From NCBI RefSeq assembly GCF_014635885.1, contig NZ_BMDR01000002.1:124001-188000 (forward strand): a stretch of DNA of 64,000 bases, in the 5' to 3' direction. Below are positions 5,864 to 14,208 of this stretch, piece after piece. Position 1 is the first letter of the stretch, and each line of letters begins with the position of its first letter. Made by a program: the position numbers and the translations under genes. Below the pieces are notes generated by a model. That model saw only the letters and a program-made list of their open reading frames with translations. It made no database searches and was not told the DNA's origin. Source of the stretch: Acinetobacter vivianii. Lineage in GTDB: Bacteria; Pseudomonadota; Gammaproteobacteria; Pseudomonadales; Moraxellaceae.

Positions 5864-8032
5864 CTAAAGGCCATTGGATAAACGCAGTTGCTCAGTAGAT
5901 TCAATGTGCTGTTGCAACTGCTTATCTTCATTACATAAAAGCTTGAATTTCTTCGATTGTTGGAATAACTCCCAAAACTTTCTATCCTCCTGGGTTAGCG
6001 CTTCTCCTGTTAAAATTTGTTGATCTAAACGCATCCATCTAGTGATTTTGTCATCGGCCTGTTGTTCACCTTGTTCATCTGGAATGAGATGTTTCACATC
6101 GAAAATTTGCTTTTCTTGGCGAACGGGTAAAGCATCCATTTCCGCAAATATTTGATCCGCAGATCGACGTAACGGGAAATTGATAACGCTTTGTTGCTCA
6201 ATATGTTCAATAACTTGTTGAGGGTTTAGTTCTGCAACAGCTTCCGCTTGCTTAACAGCTAATCTGCGTAGACGGCCTGTAGCTCGTTGTTCACGCGCTT
6301 TCTCGACAACCGTTTTAGGGAAGTAATCACGTTTATTGTCATTCCACACTGCAACGCAAATAAGCCTGCCGTCTAAGTCACGTACAGTTACTCGTTCGGC
6401 GCAATGTATGTCATAGCCGACCTGCACAATTTCATTGTGATATTGCTCAAGATCGCGGTGAAAATAACGGTTGCTGAATAACTCGATTTCTCCGCGACGC
6501 ACTTTTCGTTCTTCAGTTGGTCTAAAGAAGTTTTCAATATCCCAATTGTCAACGCGGTCAATAGGGCACTCGTTGTCTACAGCTACCGACCACGCTTCCA
6601 ACGGTGTCATGTGACGCGTTTTCATAGTTGCTGGGTCAGTAATACGCTTTAGACTGCTATGAGGTTTGTTGTTATAAGCTTCGACAATGCCTGCCGCGTA
6701 GTTCACAAAATCAGTCCAAGCCATCAAGCTTTTAGCTTGACCGAACTTAATGATTTCAGATCGCGTCAATTTATGAGATTTTGTCCCTGCTTCCGCGTCC
6801 ATGTCTTTACCCATATAAGTAGGTAAATTTTTGGCTGCTTTAACCCATAACGTTCTGTGACTACGTTCGATGATCCCTTTGGCTTGAGAGTTGTAAGGTA
6901 AAGCGTGAGTAACGGTCACATTTAAGCGACTTAAAATCCCGTTAGCTCTACCTTTCAGCAGTTCATTTTTATAGCCTGAGCCGTTATCAACATAGAAGAT
7001 TGCAGGAATTCCGCATTCAGTAGCGCTCATGCGGATAGCATCAAGCACAGCCCATTTATTCTCTGATAGGTCTATTGACCAGCCGACAATTCGGCGAGTA
7101 GCAACATCAATAATTGATGTGATTTCAGGTCTAAAAGGCTTGCCATGAATAGGGTGAGCTACTTCCGCATCGAAACAGTGACCGTCTGCTGTATAAACAT
7201 CGGTAGCCAATAAACTCTCAGTATCACGACGAATAAAAGGCTTGATGTTCTTTAATTCACGTGTACCCATACGGCCCCTCTGTAACTCTACTTTGCCGAC
7301 TTTTTCATTTAAGAAACGGTAAGCCTGGGAGTAAGTCGGACATTCAGTCTTGCCGTCTAAATAGTTTGGAAGTAGTTCCAAAGCGGCAGTTAATGTCGGT
7401 TTCTGTGGTTGTCCCCAAACTTTAAGTAAGGCACTTGCCCAAGCTGGAATAGTGGTAACGCGTTGTTTAGGTGCGAGAACGCTTAACAAATTAATTTTGT
7501 GTTTCTCAGCATCTTCAACAGCTTTCATCCATTCAAAAATAGAGCGGCGGCCTATTGTTCTTTCTTCTCCAGCTTTAGCATTCGCTTTACGAACAGCCGT
7601 TTGAATATCTTCAGGCAAACTTTTAGCGGCAGCTTGTTCGATAAACATTTCGACTGCTTTAGTTTTTTTAATACCATTGAGAATATTTCCCTGGATAAAA
7701 CGAACTACGAACAAACGGTTCTCAGCTACTTCACGCTGCCAGTTCAATAAGTCATTAGCGTTTGGCAAACTACTGTCAGCTACAACAACCTCTAATTTTT
7801 GTTCGTAATTAGGAGACGTTAGAATTTCGCTTTTCATCTGCTTTAGAACTATTTGTTGATTTAATTCATCATTTAGTTCGTATTCCTTTCTAATTCCACC
7901 TTTCCCTCTACTAGCAACTTCTCTATACTTGAATTGCTTGTTTAGGACGTATTTTTCTAATCCTCGGCGGGTCGTTGGTAAACCTGGCAATTCAAGTGCT
8001 TGTAAATCAGCAATGCTGTAATAGGCTTTCAT
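5864..8032 (-). CDS. MuA-like DDE transposase
   Basis: A 722-residue transposase. N-terminal helix-turn-helix domains cover roughly residues 1-200 (start YSIADLQALELPGLPTTRRG). The RNase H-like integrase core is around 265-420, with the probable catalytic triad Asp283 (TADGHCFD), Asp349 (FYVDNGSG) and Glu389 (QAKGIIERSHR). A Mu-type beta-barrel and a C-terminal region for B contact follow. It nicks and joins phage ends to target DNA for integration and replicative transposition. It overlaps ner by four bases (ATGA). The length and all three acidic residues indicate an intact enzyme. Confidence 0.92.
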   Translation of the reverse strand: MKAYYSIADLQALELPGLPTTRRGLEKYVLNKQFKYREVASRGKGGIRKEYELNDELNQQIVLKQMKSEILTSPNYEQKLEVVVADSSLPNANDLLNWQREVAENRLFVVRFIQGNILNGIKKTKAVEMFIEQAAAKSLPEDIQTAVRKANAKAGEERTIGRRSIFEWMKAVEDAEKHKINLLSVLAPKQRVTTIPAWASALLKVWGQPQKPTLTAALELLPNYLDGKTECPTYSQAYRFLNEKVGKVELQRGRMGTRELKNIKPFIRRDTESLLATDVYTADGHCFDAEVAHPIHGKPFRPEITSIIDVATRRIVGWSIDLSENKWAVLDAIRMSATECGIPAIFYVDNGSGYKNELLKGRANGILSRLNVTVTHALPYNSQAKGIIERSHRTLWVKAAKNLPTYMGKDMDAEAGTKSHKLTRSEIIKFGQAKSLMAWTDFVNYAAGIVEAYNNKPHSSLKRITDPATMKTRHMTPLEAWSVAVDNECPIDRVDNWDIENFFRPTEERKVRRGEIELFSNRYFHRDLEQYHNEIVQVGYDIHCAERVTVRDLDGRLICVAVWNDNKRDYFPKTVVEKAREQRATGRLRRLAVKQAEAVAELNPQQVIEHIEQQSVINFPLRRSADQIFAEMDALPVRQEKQIFDVKHLIPDEQGEQQADDKITRWMRLDQQILTGEALTQEDRKFWELFQQSKKFKLLCNEDKQLQQHIESTEQLRLSNGL

Positions 8033-8304
8033 TTACATTCACTCTTGCGATAACGTGGATAAATACGCTTGTTATCTTTCGTCCAACGGTCTGGAAATAG
8101 CTCATATAAAGGCTTTTCAAGAAAGTTAGAAATAACTAGCTCTGCTTCTAAAGTTGGCTTAATCAAAGCGCTTCTTATAGAAGATTCAGGCATTTTGTGA
8201 TCACGTGCGAGCGCGGACAGGCTTTTACCTTTACGGCAAATTTCTGCTTTAATCGCATGTTTATCCCAAATTTGTTCGCTTGGGTTGGTTGCTATAGCAC
8301 CCAT
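8029..8304 (-). CDS. ner: Ner-like DNA-binding regulator
   Basis: The 91-residue protein resembles Ner/Nlp proteins. It has a short N-terminus, then a lambda-repressor-type helix-turn-helix at about residues 16-45 (IKAEICRKGKSLSALARDHKMPESSIRSAL). It ends in the family's motif, in which a hydrophobic stretch meets LFPDRW. In Mu, Ner turns down early and repressor promoters during the lytic cycle. It is the first gene of the leftward operon and lies divergent from the repressor across an operator-rich 149-bp gap. Confidence 0.85.
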   Translation of the reverse strand: MGAIATNPSEQIWDKHAIKAEICRKGKSLSALARDHKMPESSIRSALIKPTLEAELVISNFLEKPLYELFPDRWTKDNKRIYPRYRKSECK

Positions 8305-8346
8305 AAGAACTCCATAACCTGTGCCTTTAAGGCTTTTTTTTAAATC

Positions 8347-8374
8347 GTTAGAATCAACGTTTGTTGAATCTAAC
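8347..8374. promoter_or_regulatory. 28-bp palindrome, putative Ner or repressor operator
   Basis: The sequence is a near-perfect 28-bp dyad with arms GTTAGA-TCAAC and GTTGA-TCTAAC, centred in the ner-repressor intergenic region about 57 bases upstream of the ner start. Its size and position suit binding by a dimeric phage regulator. Confidence 0.6.
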
Positions 8375-8384
8375 GCTAGATTAA

Positions 8385-8430
8385 TTCGTAATTAGTTCGT
8401 TGTAAATAGTTCGTAATTGAATTTACGAAC
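8385..8430. promoter_or_regulatory. TTCGTAA-type operator cluster in front of the repressor gene
   Basis: TTCGT elements recur at 8385, 8396 and 8410. The last belongs to a perfect dyad GTTCGTAA / TTACGAAC at 8409-8430, just upstream of the repressor ATG at 8454. The cluster is a different motif from the dyad at 8347, so two regulators may compete here. Confidence 0.6.
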
Positions 8431-8453
8431 AAATTTAAGGGTGTTTCTATCAA

Positions 8454-9188
8454 ATGACTGATAATAAAAGCAATTTAGTTGTTCGTTATTCGGATTTTAA
8501 TTTTGATGAATGTTCGCAATTCAAAGAATTTAATTACGAACAAGAAATGACACCAATTCAAAAGCGGATGTATTTCCTTCAGGTGCATAGCAAGATGCCA
8601 AGAGGTGAAAAAGAGTCCCTATATAGTTGGACTGGTAGAGTGGGGCTTTCTAGGTCAACAGCATTTGGAATTTTCAACAAAGGCAATGGAACAATGCATA
8701 ATTCCGTTGCCAGTAAAATTGCTACGGCTACTGGTGCGGATGAAATCTGGATTCAGAATGGTGTAGGAGAGCCTTACAGCGCTTCTATTGCGAACGTTAG
8801 TGCTGAGTCTAGCCAGGATAATAAAATCGAATCTGAAGGCTTAACAATTACTACAGCGATTGATAAAGCTAAATTGCAACAAGCATTTGAAACTACCGAA
8901 CAAGCATTACATGATCAGCATAAGAGTATGAAGCCTGACGCAAAGGCCGAGTTTATTGTGATGTTGTACACAGCTTTGACAGATTCTCATACACAGAATT
9001 TTGATAAAAAGCTATTAAATACAGCAATTTATTTAGTAGAGAACGAGCTGTCTAGTCAGCGACGCACTATGTCGCAGGACAAGAAAACCTTGTTGATTAT
9101 TGCCATTTACACATTGTATATTGACAACGCTTCGAACGTAGAAGCACTGGAACTTTCAATTAAAAATCTTATAAGGAGTGCTGCTTAA
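8454..9188 (+). CDS. phage repressor, helix-turn-helix
   Basis: A 244-residue protein, the first + strand gene, divergent from ner, where Mu-like phages keep their repressor. A helix-turn-helix lies at about residues 55-95 (LYSWTGRVGLSRSTAFGIFNKG, then SVASKIATATGADEIWIQ). The C-terminal 100 residues look helical and may form the oligomerisation domain. No LexA-type peptidase motif is evident. By analogy it keeps the prophage silent by binding the cluster at 8385-8430. TTCGTAA-like and TTACGAAC-like sequences also occur inside its own first 90 bases, which could allow autoregulation. Confidence 0.75.
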   Translation: MTDNKSNLVVRYSDFNFDECSQFKEFNYEQEMTPIQKRMYFLQVHSKMPRGEKESLYSWTGRVGLSRSTAFGIFNKGNGTMHNSVASKIATATGADEIWIQNGVGEPYSASIANVSAESSQDNKIESEGLTITTAIDKAKLQQAFETTEQALHDQHKSMKPDAKAEFIVMLYTALTDSHTQNFDKKLLNTAIYLVENELSSQRRTMSQDKKTLLIIAIYTLYIDNASNVEALELSIKNLIRSAA

Positions 9189-9189
9189 T

Positions 9190-9378
9190 ATGCCTGATTC
9201 AAACATCCTCAAATTTTTTAATCAAAATACAGAGGAACAAGAAACGCAACGTACATCGTTAAAAGTGGAATTTAATGGAGTTAAGATAGAAATGGACGTT
9301 TATGGTAGTGATATTTCAGGAATTAATAATTTTTTAGAGTCATGCTTAAAGACAGTGTCTTTAAATCTCCCTGGCTAG
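9190..9378 (+). CDS. small protein downstream of the phage repressor
   Basis: From ATG at 9190 (AAGGAG 11 bases upstream, inside the end of the repressor gene) the product has 62 residues. It is acidic at the N-terminus, with a short beta-type stretch (SLKVEFNGVKIEMDVYG) and a C-terminal helix. It begins one base after the repressor stop, so the two form one operon. Its stop codon lies in the first TAGTGCA repeat of the putative phage end. Function unknown; a repressor partner or anti-repressor is possible. Confidence 0.6.
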   Translation: MPDSNILKFFNQNTEEQETQRTSLKVEFNGVKIEMDVYGSDISGINNFLESCLKTVSLNLPG

Positions 9379-9579
9379 TGCAAAATAAATAATAAATAAA
9401 TTTATACATCGACGAATATTAGAAATTTAGTGCAGAAAAAAGGGCAAAGTAAAAAAATTCGCTTTGCCCTTTAAAAATCTGCCGAAACCATTAAGCCTCA
9501 AGCATTCCATCCCACCTCATCCCGAAACTTCCCAGGTCATCCCATCTTCTTGTAGTGCAGAATCAATTAGAAAGTCACA
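9376..9579. other. putative Mu-like phage end with three transposase-binding sites
   Basis: TAGTGCA(G/A)AA occurs three times in the same orientation, at 9376, 9428 and 9553. The copies at 9428 and 9553 also share AAAGT at the same offset (positions 19-23 of the repeat), for about 18 matches in 25. The spacings are about 52 and 125 bases, uneven in the same sense as the L3-L2-L1 sites of Mu. A terminal CA at 9578-9579 (or 9576-9577) would be the phage end. Confidence 0.55.
9441..9470 (+). terminator. terminator of the repressor operon
   Basis: Inverted repeat AGGGCAAAG / CTTTGCCCT with a 12-base loop, flanked by A- and T-rich runs on both sides, lies downstream of the repressor operon. It overlaps the second TAGTGCAGAA site. 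Confidence 0.65.
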
Positions 9580-9594
9580 TTTTATTATAGGCAT

Positions 9595-9630
9595 AAAAAA
9601 ACTGCCTCAACCTAGATTGAGGCAGTTTTT
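9595..9630 (-). terminator. terminator of the first acyl-CoA dehydrogenase gene
   Basis: A perfect 10-bp stem (ACTGCCTCAA / TTGAGGCAGT) with a 6-base loop and A/T runs on both sides sits 15 bases past the stop codon. It marks host DNA next to the prophage and insulates it from leftward read-through. Confidence 0.85.
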
Positions 9631-9645
9631 ATGATTGAATGCGAC

Positions 9646-11427
9646 TTAAGCTTGATTGGTGAAGTAATCTTCGCTGAAGTTCATGATCAAGTCAGGACCT
9701 GCTTTGATTTTCGCTAAACGTGCATCTAATTCAGGCAAGATACGATCTACAAAGTATTGCGCTAATGCAATTTTGTTTTGGTAGAAATCACCAGATTTGT
9801 CTTTTGCAGCAGCCGCAATTTTTGCGAACATATAAGCAAAGCTGAGTAAACCCACAGCATGTAGGTAATCAACCGCAGCTGAGTTCGGGAACTCTGCATT
9901 TTCAGCTGCTTGTTCAATGATGAACTGGGTGATCGCTTCAATTTCAGTTGCAGCGTCAAGAGTTGCATCTTTAATAAAGTTTAAATCCGTATCTAGATCA
10001 TTGGCAAAGTCACGGATCTCTGTGATGTATTCTGCGATGAATGCACCACCACATTTAATGGTTTTACGACCAATTAAATCTTGAGATTGAACGCCGTTGG
10101 TCCCTTCGTAAATTTGAGCAATACGAAGATCACGGATACATTGTTCCATGCCCCATTCACGGATATAACCATGACCACCGAAGACCATTTGCGCATCTAA
10201 AGTCGCTTGGAAAGCAGTGTCAGTGAGGTAAGCTTTTGCGATTGGTGTTAAAAGTGCAACGCGGTCGTTGGCTTTCTTCACGGCTTCAGCATCAGTTGAG
10301 AATTTAGTGATGTCGAGCTGTTGACCAACATACACCGCAAATGCACGAGATGCTTCGTTGTTGGCACGTACATTGAGCAACATACGACGTACATCACCAT
10401 GCACTAAAATGCTGTCTGCTGGTTTGTTTGGAGATTGAACGCCAGATGCGCTACGACCCTGTAAACGGTCAGTCGCGTATTGTGCCGCATTTTGATAAGC
10501 AAATTCAGAAGCACCGAGACCTTGGATACCCATTGATAAACGTTCGTAGTTCATCATCACGAACATCGCAGCAAGACCTTCGTTTTCTTTACCGACAAGA
10601 TAACCTTTGGCACCGTCAAAGTTCATCACGCAAGTTGCAGATGCCTTGATTCCCATCTTGTGCTCGATTGAGCCTGGACCAACAGGGTTACGCTCGCCCA
10701 AAGAACCATCTTCATTCACTAGGAATTTCGGTACGATAAATAATGAAATGCCACGTGAACCCGCAGGTGCATTAGGAGTTTTTGCAAGTACCAAGTGAAT
10801 AATGTTTTCAGCTAGATCGTTGTCACCACCCGTGATGAAGATTTTCGTACCAGTAATGTTATACGTACCATCTTCATTCGGCTCAGCTTTAGTTTTGATA
10901 ATCCCTAAATCTGTACCTGCATGTGGCTCGGTTAAGCACATCGTACCTGACCATTCACCCGAATAGATTTTAGGTAAATACGTTTCTTTTTGCTCTTGTG
11001 ATGCATAGCTGTTTAAAGCCATACCTGCACCCACAGAAAGAAGCGGGTAGAGCATGAATGATGGATTGGTTGCGAATAGCATTTCATCAGACAGTACAGT
11101 CAGCATTTTTGGCATGGCCTGACCGCCCCATTCTTCGTCTGCACCTAAGCCGATCCAGCCGCCTTCAGCGTATTGACGGAATGCTTCTTTAAAACCTGCT
11201 GGGGTGAAAACTTCACCATTTTCCCAACGTGCGCCTTCTTCATCACCCGTACGGTTTAACGGATGTGTCACGTTTTGGGCAAACTTCGCCATTTCTTCTA
11301 AAATTGCTTCAGCTGTTGCAGCATCTACATGAGCCAGGTTTTCATTCGCCTGCCAAAATTGTTCTGCTTTAAATACATCATTTAAGATGAATTTCATGTC
11401 TGCTAGAGGAGCATTGTAAATTGGCAT
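9646..11427 (-). CDS. acyl-CoA dehydrogenase, ~600-residue FadE type
   Basis: A 593-residue flavoprotein for the first step of beta-oxidation (acyl-CoA to trans-2-enoyl-CoA, FAD as acceptor). It has the extended layout of this subfamily: a short N-terminal element (MPIYNAPLADMKFIL), N, middle and C acyl-CoA dehydrogenase domains, and an extra C-terminal helical domain. MCLTEPHAGTD at 163-173 contacts FAD, and Glu441 in YEGTNG is the probable catalytic base. It resembles the neighbouring 600-residue gene and the Pseudomonas FadE1/FadE2 type. It has its own terminators on both sides, so it may be transcribed separately. Chain-length preference cannot be read from sequence. Confidence 0.9.
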   Translation of the reverse strand: MPIYNAPLADMKFILNDVFKAEQFWQANENLAHVDAATAEAILEEMAKFAQNVTHPLNRTGDEEGARWENGEVFTPAGFKEAFRQYAEGGWIGLGADEEWGGQAMPKMLTVLSDEMLFATNPSFMLYPLLSVGAGMALNSYASQEQKETYLPKIYSGEWSGTMCLTEPHAGTDLGIIKTKAEPNEDGTYNITGTKIFITGGDNDLAENIIHLVLAKTPNAPAGSRGISLFIVPKFLVNEDGSLGERNPVGPGSIEHKMGIKASATCVMNFDGAKGYLVGKENEGLAAMFVMMNYERLSMGIQGLGASEFAYQNAAQYATDRLQGRSASGVQSPNKPADSILVHGDVRRMLLNVRANNEASRAFAVYVGQQLDITKFSTDAEAVKKANDRVALLTPIAKAYLTDTAFQATLDAQMVFGGHGYIREWGMEQCIRDLRIAQIYEGTNGVQSQDLIGRKTIKCGGAFIAEYITEIRDFANDLDTDLNFIKDATLDAATEIEAITQFIIEQAAENAEFPNSAAVDYLHAVGLLSFAYMFAKIAAAAKDKSGDFYQNKIALAQYFVDRILPELDARLAKIKAGPDLIMNFSEDYFTNQA

Positions 11428-11520
11428 AATCGTTCCTTTCTACGCACAGCGTCATGTGCAAAATGATCAAATAAAACGAACAAATAAATTGAATCGTATA
11501 AATTTAGCATTGATTAAACA

Positions 11521-11554
11521 AAAAAAGGACGGTCAAAACTGACCAGTCCTTTTT
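11521..11554 (-). terminator. terminator of the second acyl-CoA dehydrogenase gene
   Basis: Imperfect hairpin AAAAAGGAC-GGTC / GACC-AGTCCTTTTT lies between the two acyl-CoA dehydrogenase genes, with a T-run on the minus strand. Confidence 0.75.
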
Positions 11555-11589
11555 CTGTGATGAACGTTGCATCTCATTCTAAACTATGT

Positions 11590-13392
11590 TTAGAAAGCGA
11601 AGTGTTCCGCATCAAGTTCAAACAATGGAGCAACGCCAGTTGAAAGTACGTCTACATGCGAACGAACACGTGGCAAGATCTTCTTGAAGTAGAAGCGAGC
11701 AGTCGTCACTTTTGCATTGTAGAAGTCAACATCAGTTGTACCTTCAGCCAATTTCTCTTGCGCAACAAGTGCCATACGTGCCCATAAGTAAGCAAGCGTT
11801 ACATAGCCAGAGAAGTATAGGTAGTCAACCGCAGCTGCACCAACTTCATCAGGATTTTGCATTGCACGCATACCAATTTGCATGGTGATATCGCCCCATT
11901 CTTTGTTTGCAGCAGCCAATGGCGCAACGAATTCTTGCATCGCCGCATTGTCTTTGTTTGCTTCAACAAATTTATGGATGATCTTGGTGAAGTCTTTCAA
12001 CATTGCACCTTGAGTTTGCAATACTTTACGACCTAACAAGTCAAGCGCTTGAATCTCGGTTGTTCCTTCGTATAGGCAAGCGATACGTGTATCACGTACG
12101 ATTTGCTCCATACCGTGTTCAGAAATGAAGCCGTGACCACCAAAGACTTGTACACCGTGCTTCGCAGATTCAGAACCAGTTTCTGTTAAGAATGCTTTTG
12201 CAATTGGTGTTAACAAAGACAAGATGTTGTCAGCAAACTTACGCTCTTCTTCAGTTTCGCCTTTTTCAACGATGTCTGCATATTGAGCCAATAAGTAAAC
12301 CAGTGCACGACCACCTTCAGCAAAAGACTTTTGCGTTAAAAGCATGTTGCGAACAGCAGGGTGAACGATAATAGGATCAGCTTCTTTTTCAGGGGCTTTA
12401 GGGCCAGAAAGCGAACGCATTGCTAAACGGTCTTTCGCATACGCCAAAGCACCTTGGAAAGAAGATTCAGATGCAGATAAACCTTGAACCGCAGTACCGA
12501 TACGCGCAGTGTTCATGAAGGTGAACATGCAATTTAAGCCACGGTTTTCAGGGCCAATCAAGTAACCTTTTGCTTGGTCGAAGTTAATCACACAAGTCGC
12601 GTTACCATGGATCCCCATTTTGTGTTCGATTGAACCACAACGTACGGCATTACGCTCACCGACAGAACCGTCAGCATTCACGTGGAATTTAGGTACGATG
12701 AATAATGAAATGCCTTTGGTACCTTTTGGCGCGCCCGGTAAACGTGCAAGTACGATATGGATGATGTTTTCAGCCATGTCGTGTTCACCAGCAGAGATAA
12801 AGATTTTCTCGCCAGAGATTGCATAGCTGCCATCAGCATTTGGTTCAGCTTTAGAACGGATGATACCTAAGTCAGAACCTGCATGAGATTCAGTCAAGCA
12901 CATCGTACCTGTCCAAACACCTGAAACAAGGTTTGGTAAGTAGGTATTTTTTTGCTCATCAGAACCGTGGTGTTCTAAAGTACGCACAGCACCATGAGAA
13001 AGGCCAGGGTACATACCCCATGACCAGTTTGCAGTACCCACCATTTCAGAGATTGCGATCCCTAAAGAGTTTGGTAATGCCTGACCGCCAAACTCTTCAT
13101 CAGCAGAAAGAGACGGGAAGCCAAGTTCGATATATTTTTGATACGCTTCTTTAAAGCCTGTCGGGGTAGTAACAACACCGTCGTTCCAAGTACAACCTTC
13201 GCGGTCGCCCACTTGGTTTAAAGGAGAAAGTTCGTTCTCGCAGAAATCAGCCGCTGCTTCTAAGTATTGATCAACCAATTCACGGCTTACAGTGTCTTGA
13301 AATGCAGGAAGTTTTGCGTAATGTGCTTCAGCATTTAATAATTCGTGCAATACGAACTGCATATCACGTAAGGGTGCTTTGTATTGTGGCAT
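11590..13392 (-). CDS. acyl-CoA dehydrogenase, ~600-residue FadE type (second paralogue)
   Basis: A 600-residue paralogue of the adjacent gene, with the same domain order. MCLTESHAGSD is at 164-174 and Glu442 in YEGTTE is the probable catalytic base. The N-terminus MPQYKAPLRDMQFVLHELL is typical of the subfamily. The catalytic-loop context differs from its neighbour (TTEIQ versus TNGVQ), which fits different chain-length ranges, although that is inference. A 310-bp upstream gap should hold its promoter. The pair is probably an old duplication kept in tandem. Confidence 0.9.
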   Translation of the reverse strand: MPQYKAPLRDMQFVLHELLNAEAHYAKLPAFQDTVSRELVDQYLEAAADFCENELSPLNQVGDREGCTWNDGVVTTPTGFKEAYQKYIELGFPSLSADEEFGGQALPNSLGIAISEMVGTANWSWGMYPGLSHGAVRTLEHHGSDEQKNTYLPNLVSGVWTGTMCLTESHAGSDLGIIRSKAEPNADGSYAISGEKIFISAGEHDMAENIIHIVLARLPGAPKGTKGISLFIVPKFHVNADGSVGERNAVRCGSIEHKMGIHGNATCVINFDQAKGYLIGPENRGLNCMFTFMNTARIGTAVQGLSASESSFQGALAYAKDRLAMRSLSGPKAPEKEADPIIVHPAVRNMLLTQKSFAEGGRALVYLLAQYADIVEKGETEEERKFADNILSLLTPIAKAFLTETGSESAKHGVQVFGGHGFISEHGMEQIVRDTRIACLYEGTTEIQALDLLGRKVLQTQGAMLKDFTKIIHKFVEANKDNAAMQEFVAPLAAANKEWGDITMQIGMRAMQNPDEVGAAAVDYLYFSGYVTLAYLWARMALVAQEKLAEGTTDVDFYNAKVTTARFYFKKILPRVRSHVDVLSTGVAPLFELDAEHFAF

Positions 13393-13702
13393 AGCGGGTT
13401 CCTCAATACTGGTTAAACCAGAGTTATAATCTTAGTCAATGATAAATGTGCCCAAGAGCACCATTTTGTACCGCTAATCGTGCAACAAGTTATAGTTCGG
13501 TACAAGCTTTTGCAGGTCATTTCTTAGTGACTGCTAAGTCAAAGTTTGTTGGTCAGCCTGCTTAAGCGCTTAGATTGTAGGTGGTTTTCCAGCATTTGAG
13601 TGAAACTGTTCATGTAAAATCGTAAGCAGCTGTGTAAATGAAAAATCAATCATTTAACGCATAAAAAAAGGCGCTTTGAAAGCGCCTGAGAGGAGAGGGT
13701 GA
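13393..13702. other. 310-bp gene-free stretch
   Basis: Apart from the hairpin at 13663-13687, I see no gene and no clear motif. The right-hand part upstream of the dehydrogenase ATG at 13392 presumably contains its promoter. Confidence 0.5.
13663..13687 (-). terminator. terminator of the Spy-like lipoprotein gene
   Basis: Stem AGGCGCTT / AAGCGCCT with a 3-base loop is followed by a run of seven T on the minus strand, 16 bases past the stop codon. Confidence 0.85.
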
Positions 13703-14077
13703 TTATGTTGTTGGATTCGCTTGACGCTTGAATTGTGATTTGTCTGGTGTAAAACGAACTTCACAGGTGCCTTCAATCACACGTTTATTCCATTGAACGT
13801 TCACGCGTTCTCCGATACGTTTACCTTGACATGCCTGTTCGATCTGAGCGCGTTGTGCCTGATGTTCCTGACGCATTTGTTCGCGTTGTTCTGAACGCTG
13901 TTCACGTTTCGCTTGCCATTCAGCACGCTGTTCAGGGGTAAGCGGTGCGCGTTGCATATTGTGACGATGGTGGTCACGATTCATTGACTGTTCTGCTGGC
14001 GTGGTCGACTGACAGGCAGCCAAACCTAAAACAGAACCGAGTAAGGTGGTCATCAATACAATTTTTGTCTTGTTCAT
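13703..14077 (-). CDS. small lipoprotein with an LTPEQ motif, Spy/CpxP-like
   Basis: From ATG at 14077 the product has 124 residues; an ATG 15 bases upstream lacks a ribosome site. A lipoprotein signal ends in LGLAAC. The mature part has LTPEQ followed by a long Arg/Gln/Glu-rich helix (residues ~50-85), then a small domain with two Cys. LTxxQ plus a charged helix recalls Spy/CpxP periplasmic chaperones, and Spy is a BaeSR target in E. coli. It is divergent from baeS across 131 bp, which supports a regulatory link. The C-terminal Cys-containing part is not Spy-like, so the relationship is tentative. Confidence 0.65.
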   Translation of the reverse strand: MNKTKIVLMTTLLGSVLGLAACQSTTPAEQSMNRDHHRHNMQRAPLTPEQRAEWQAKREQRSEQREQMRQEHQAQRAQIEQACQGKRIGERVNVQWNKRVIEGTCEVRFTPDKSQFKRQANPTT

Positions 14078-14208
14078 TGTTTTATCCAGCATAAGCAGTT
14101 GTGATTTGATGATTAAAGATTAGATAATAAAGATGAAGAAACAATGGAGAGTTTTTTTGAACCATGTTGGTTACAATCCATAAATAGAACACTATTGAGA
14201 TTAAGCTT

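Larger units (their letters stand above)
1..9579. mobile_element. Mu-like transposable prophage, early end (partial)
   Basis: The gene set and order (repressor divergent from ner, transposase A, ATPase B, small early genes, gemA, mor, endolysin) match the early half of Mu-type transposable phages. The right limit is inferred from repeated sites at 9376, 9428 and 9553 and a terminal CA at 9578-9579. Host sequence resumes with the terminator and the acyl-CoA dehydrogenase gene. The left part of the element continues beyond the window, so the second end and the target duplication cannot be seen. No host gene is visibly interrupted at this end. Confidence 0.85.

Noticed and set aside
9481..9560. 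Sequence at the phage end considered as the 3' part of a tRNA or tmRNA used as an integration site
   Set aside because: No T-arm or CCA-bearing acceptor pattern can be drawn. Mu-like phages do not integrate at tRNA genes.
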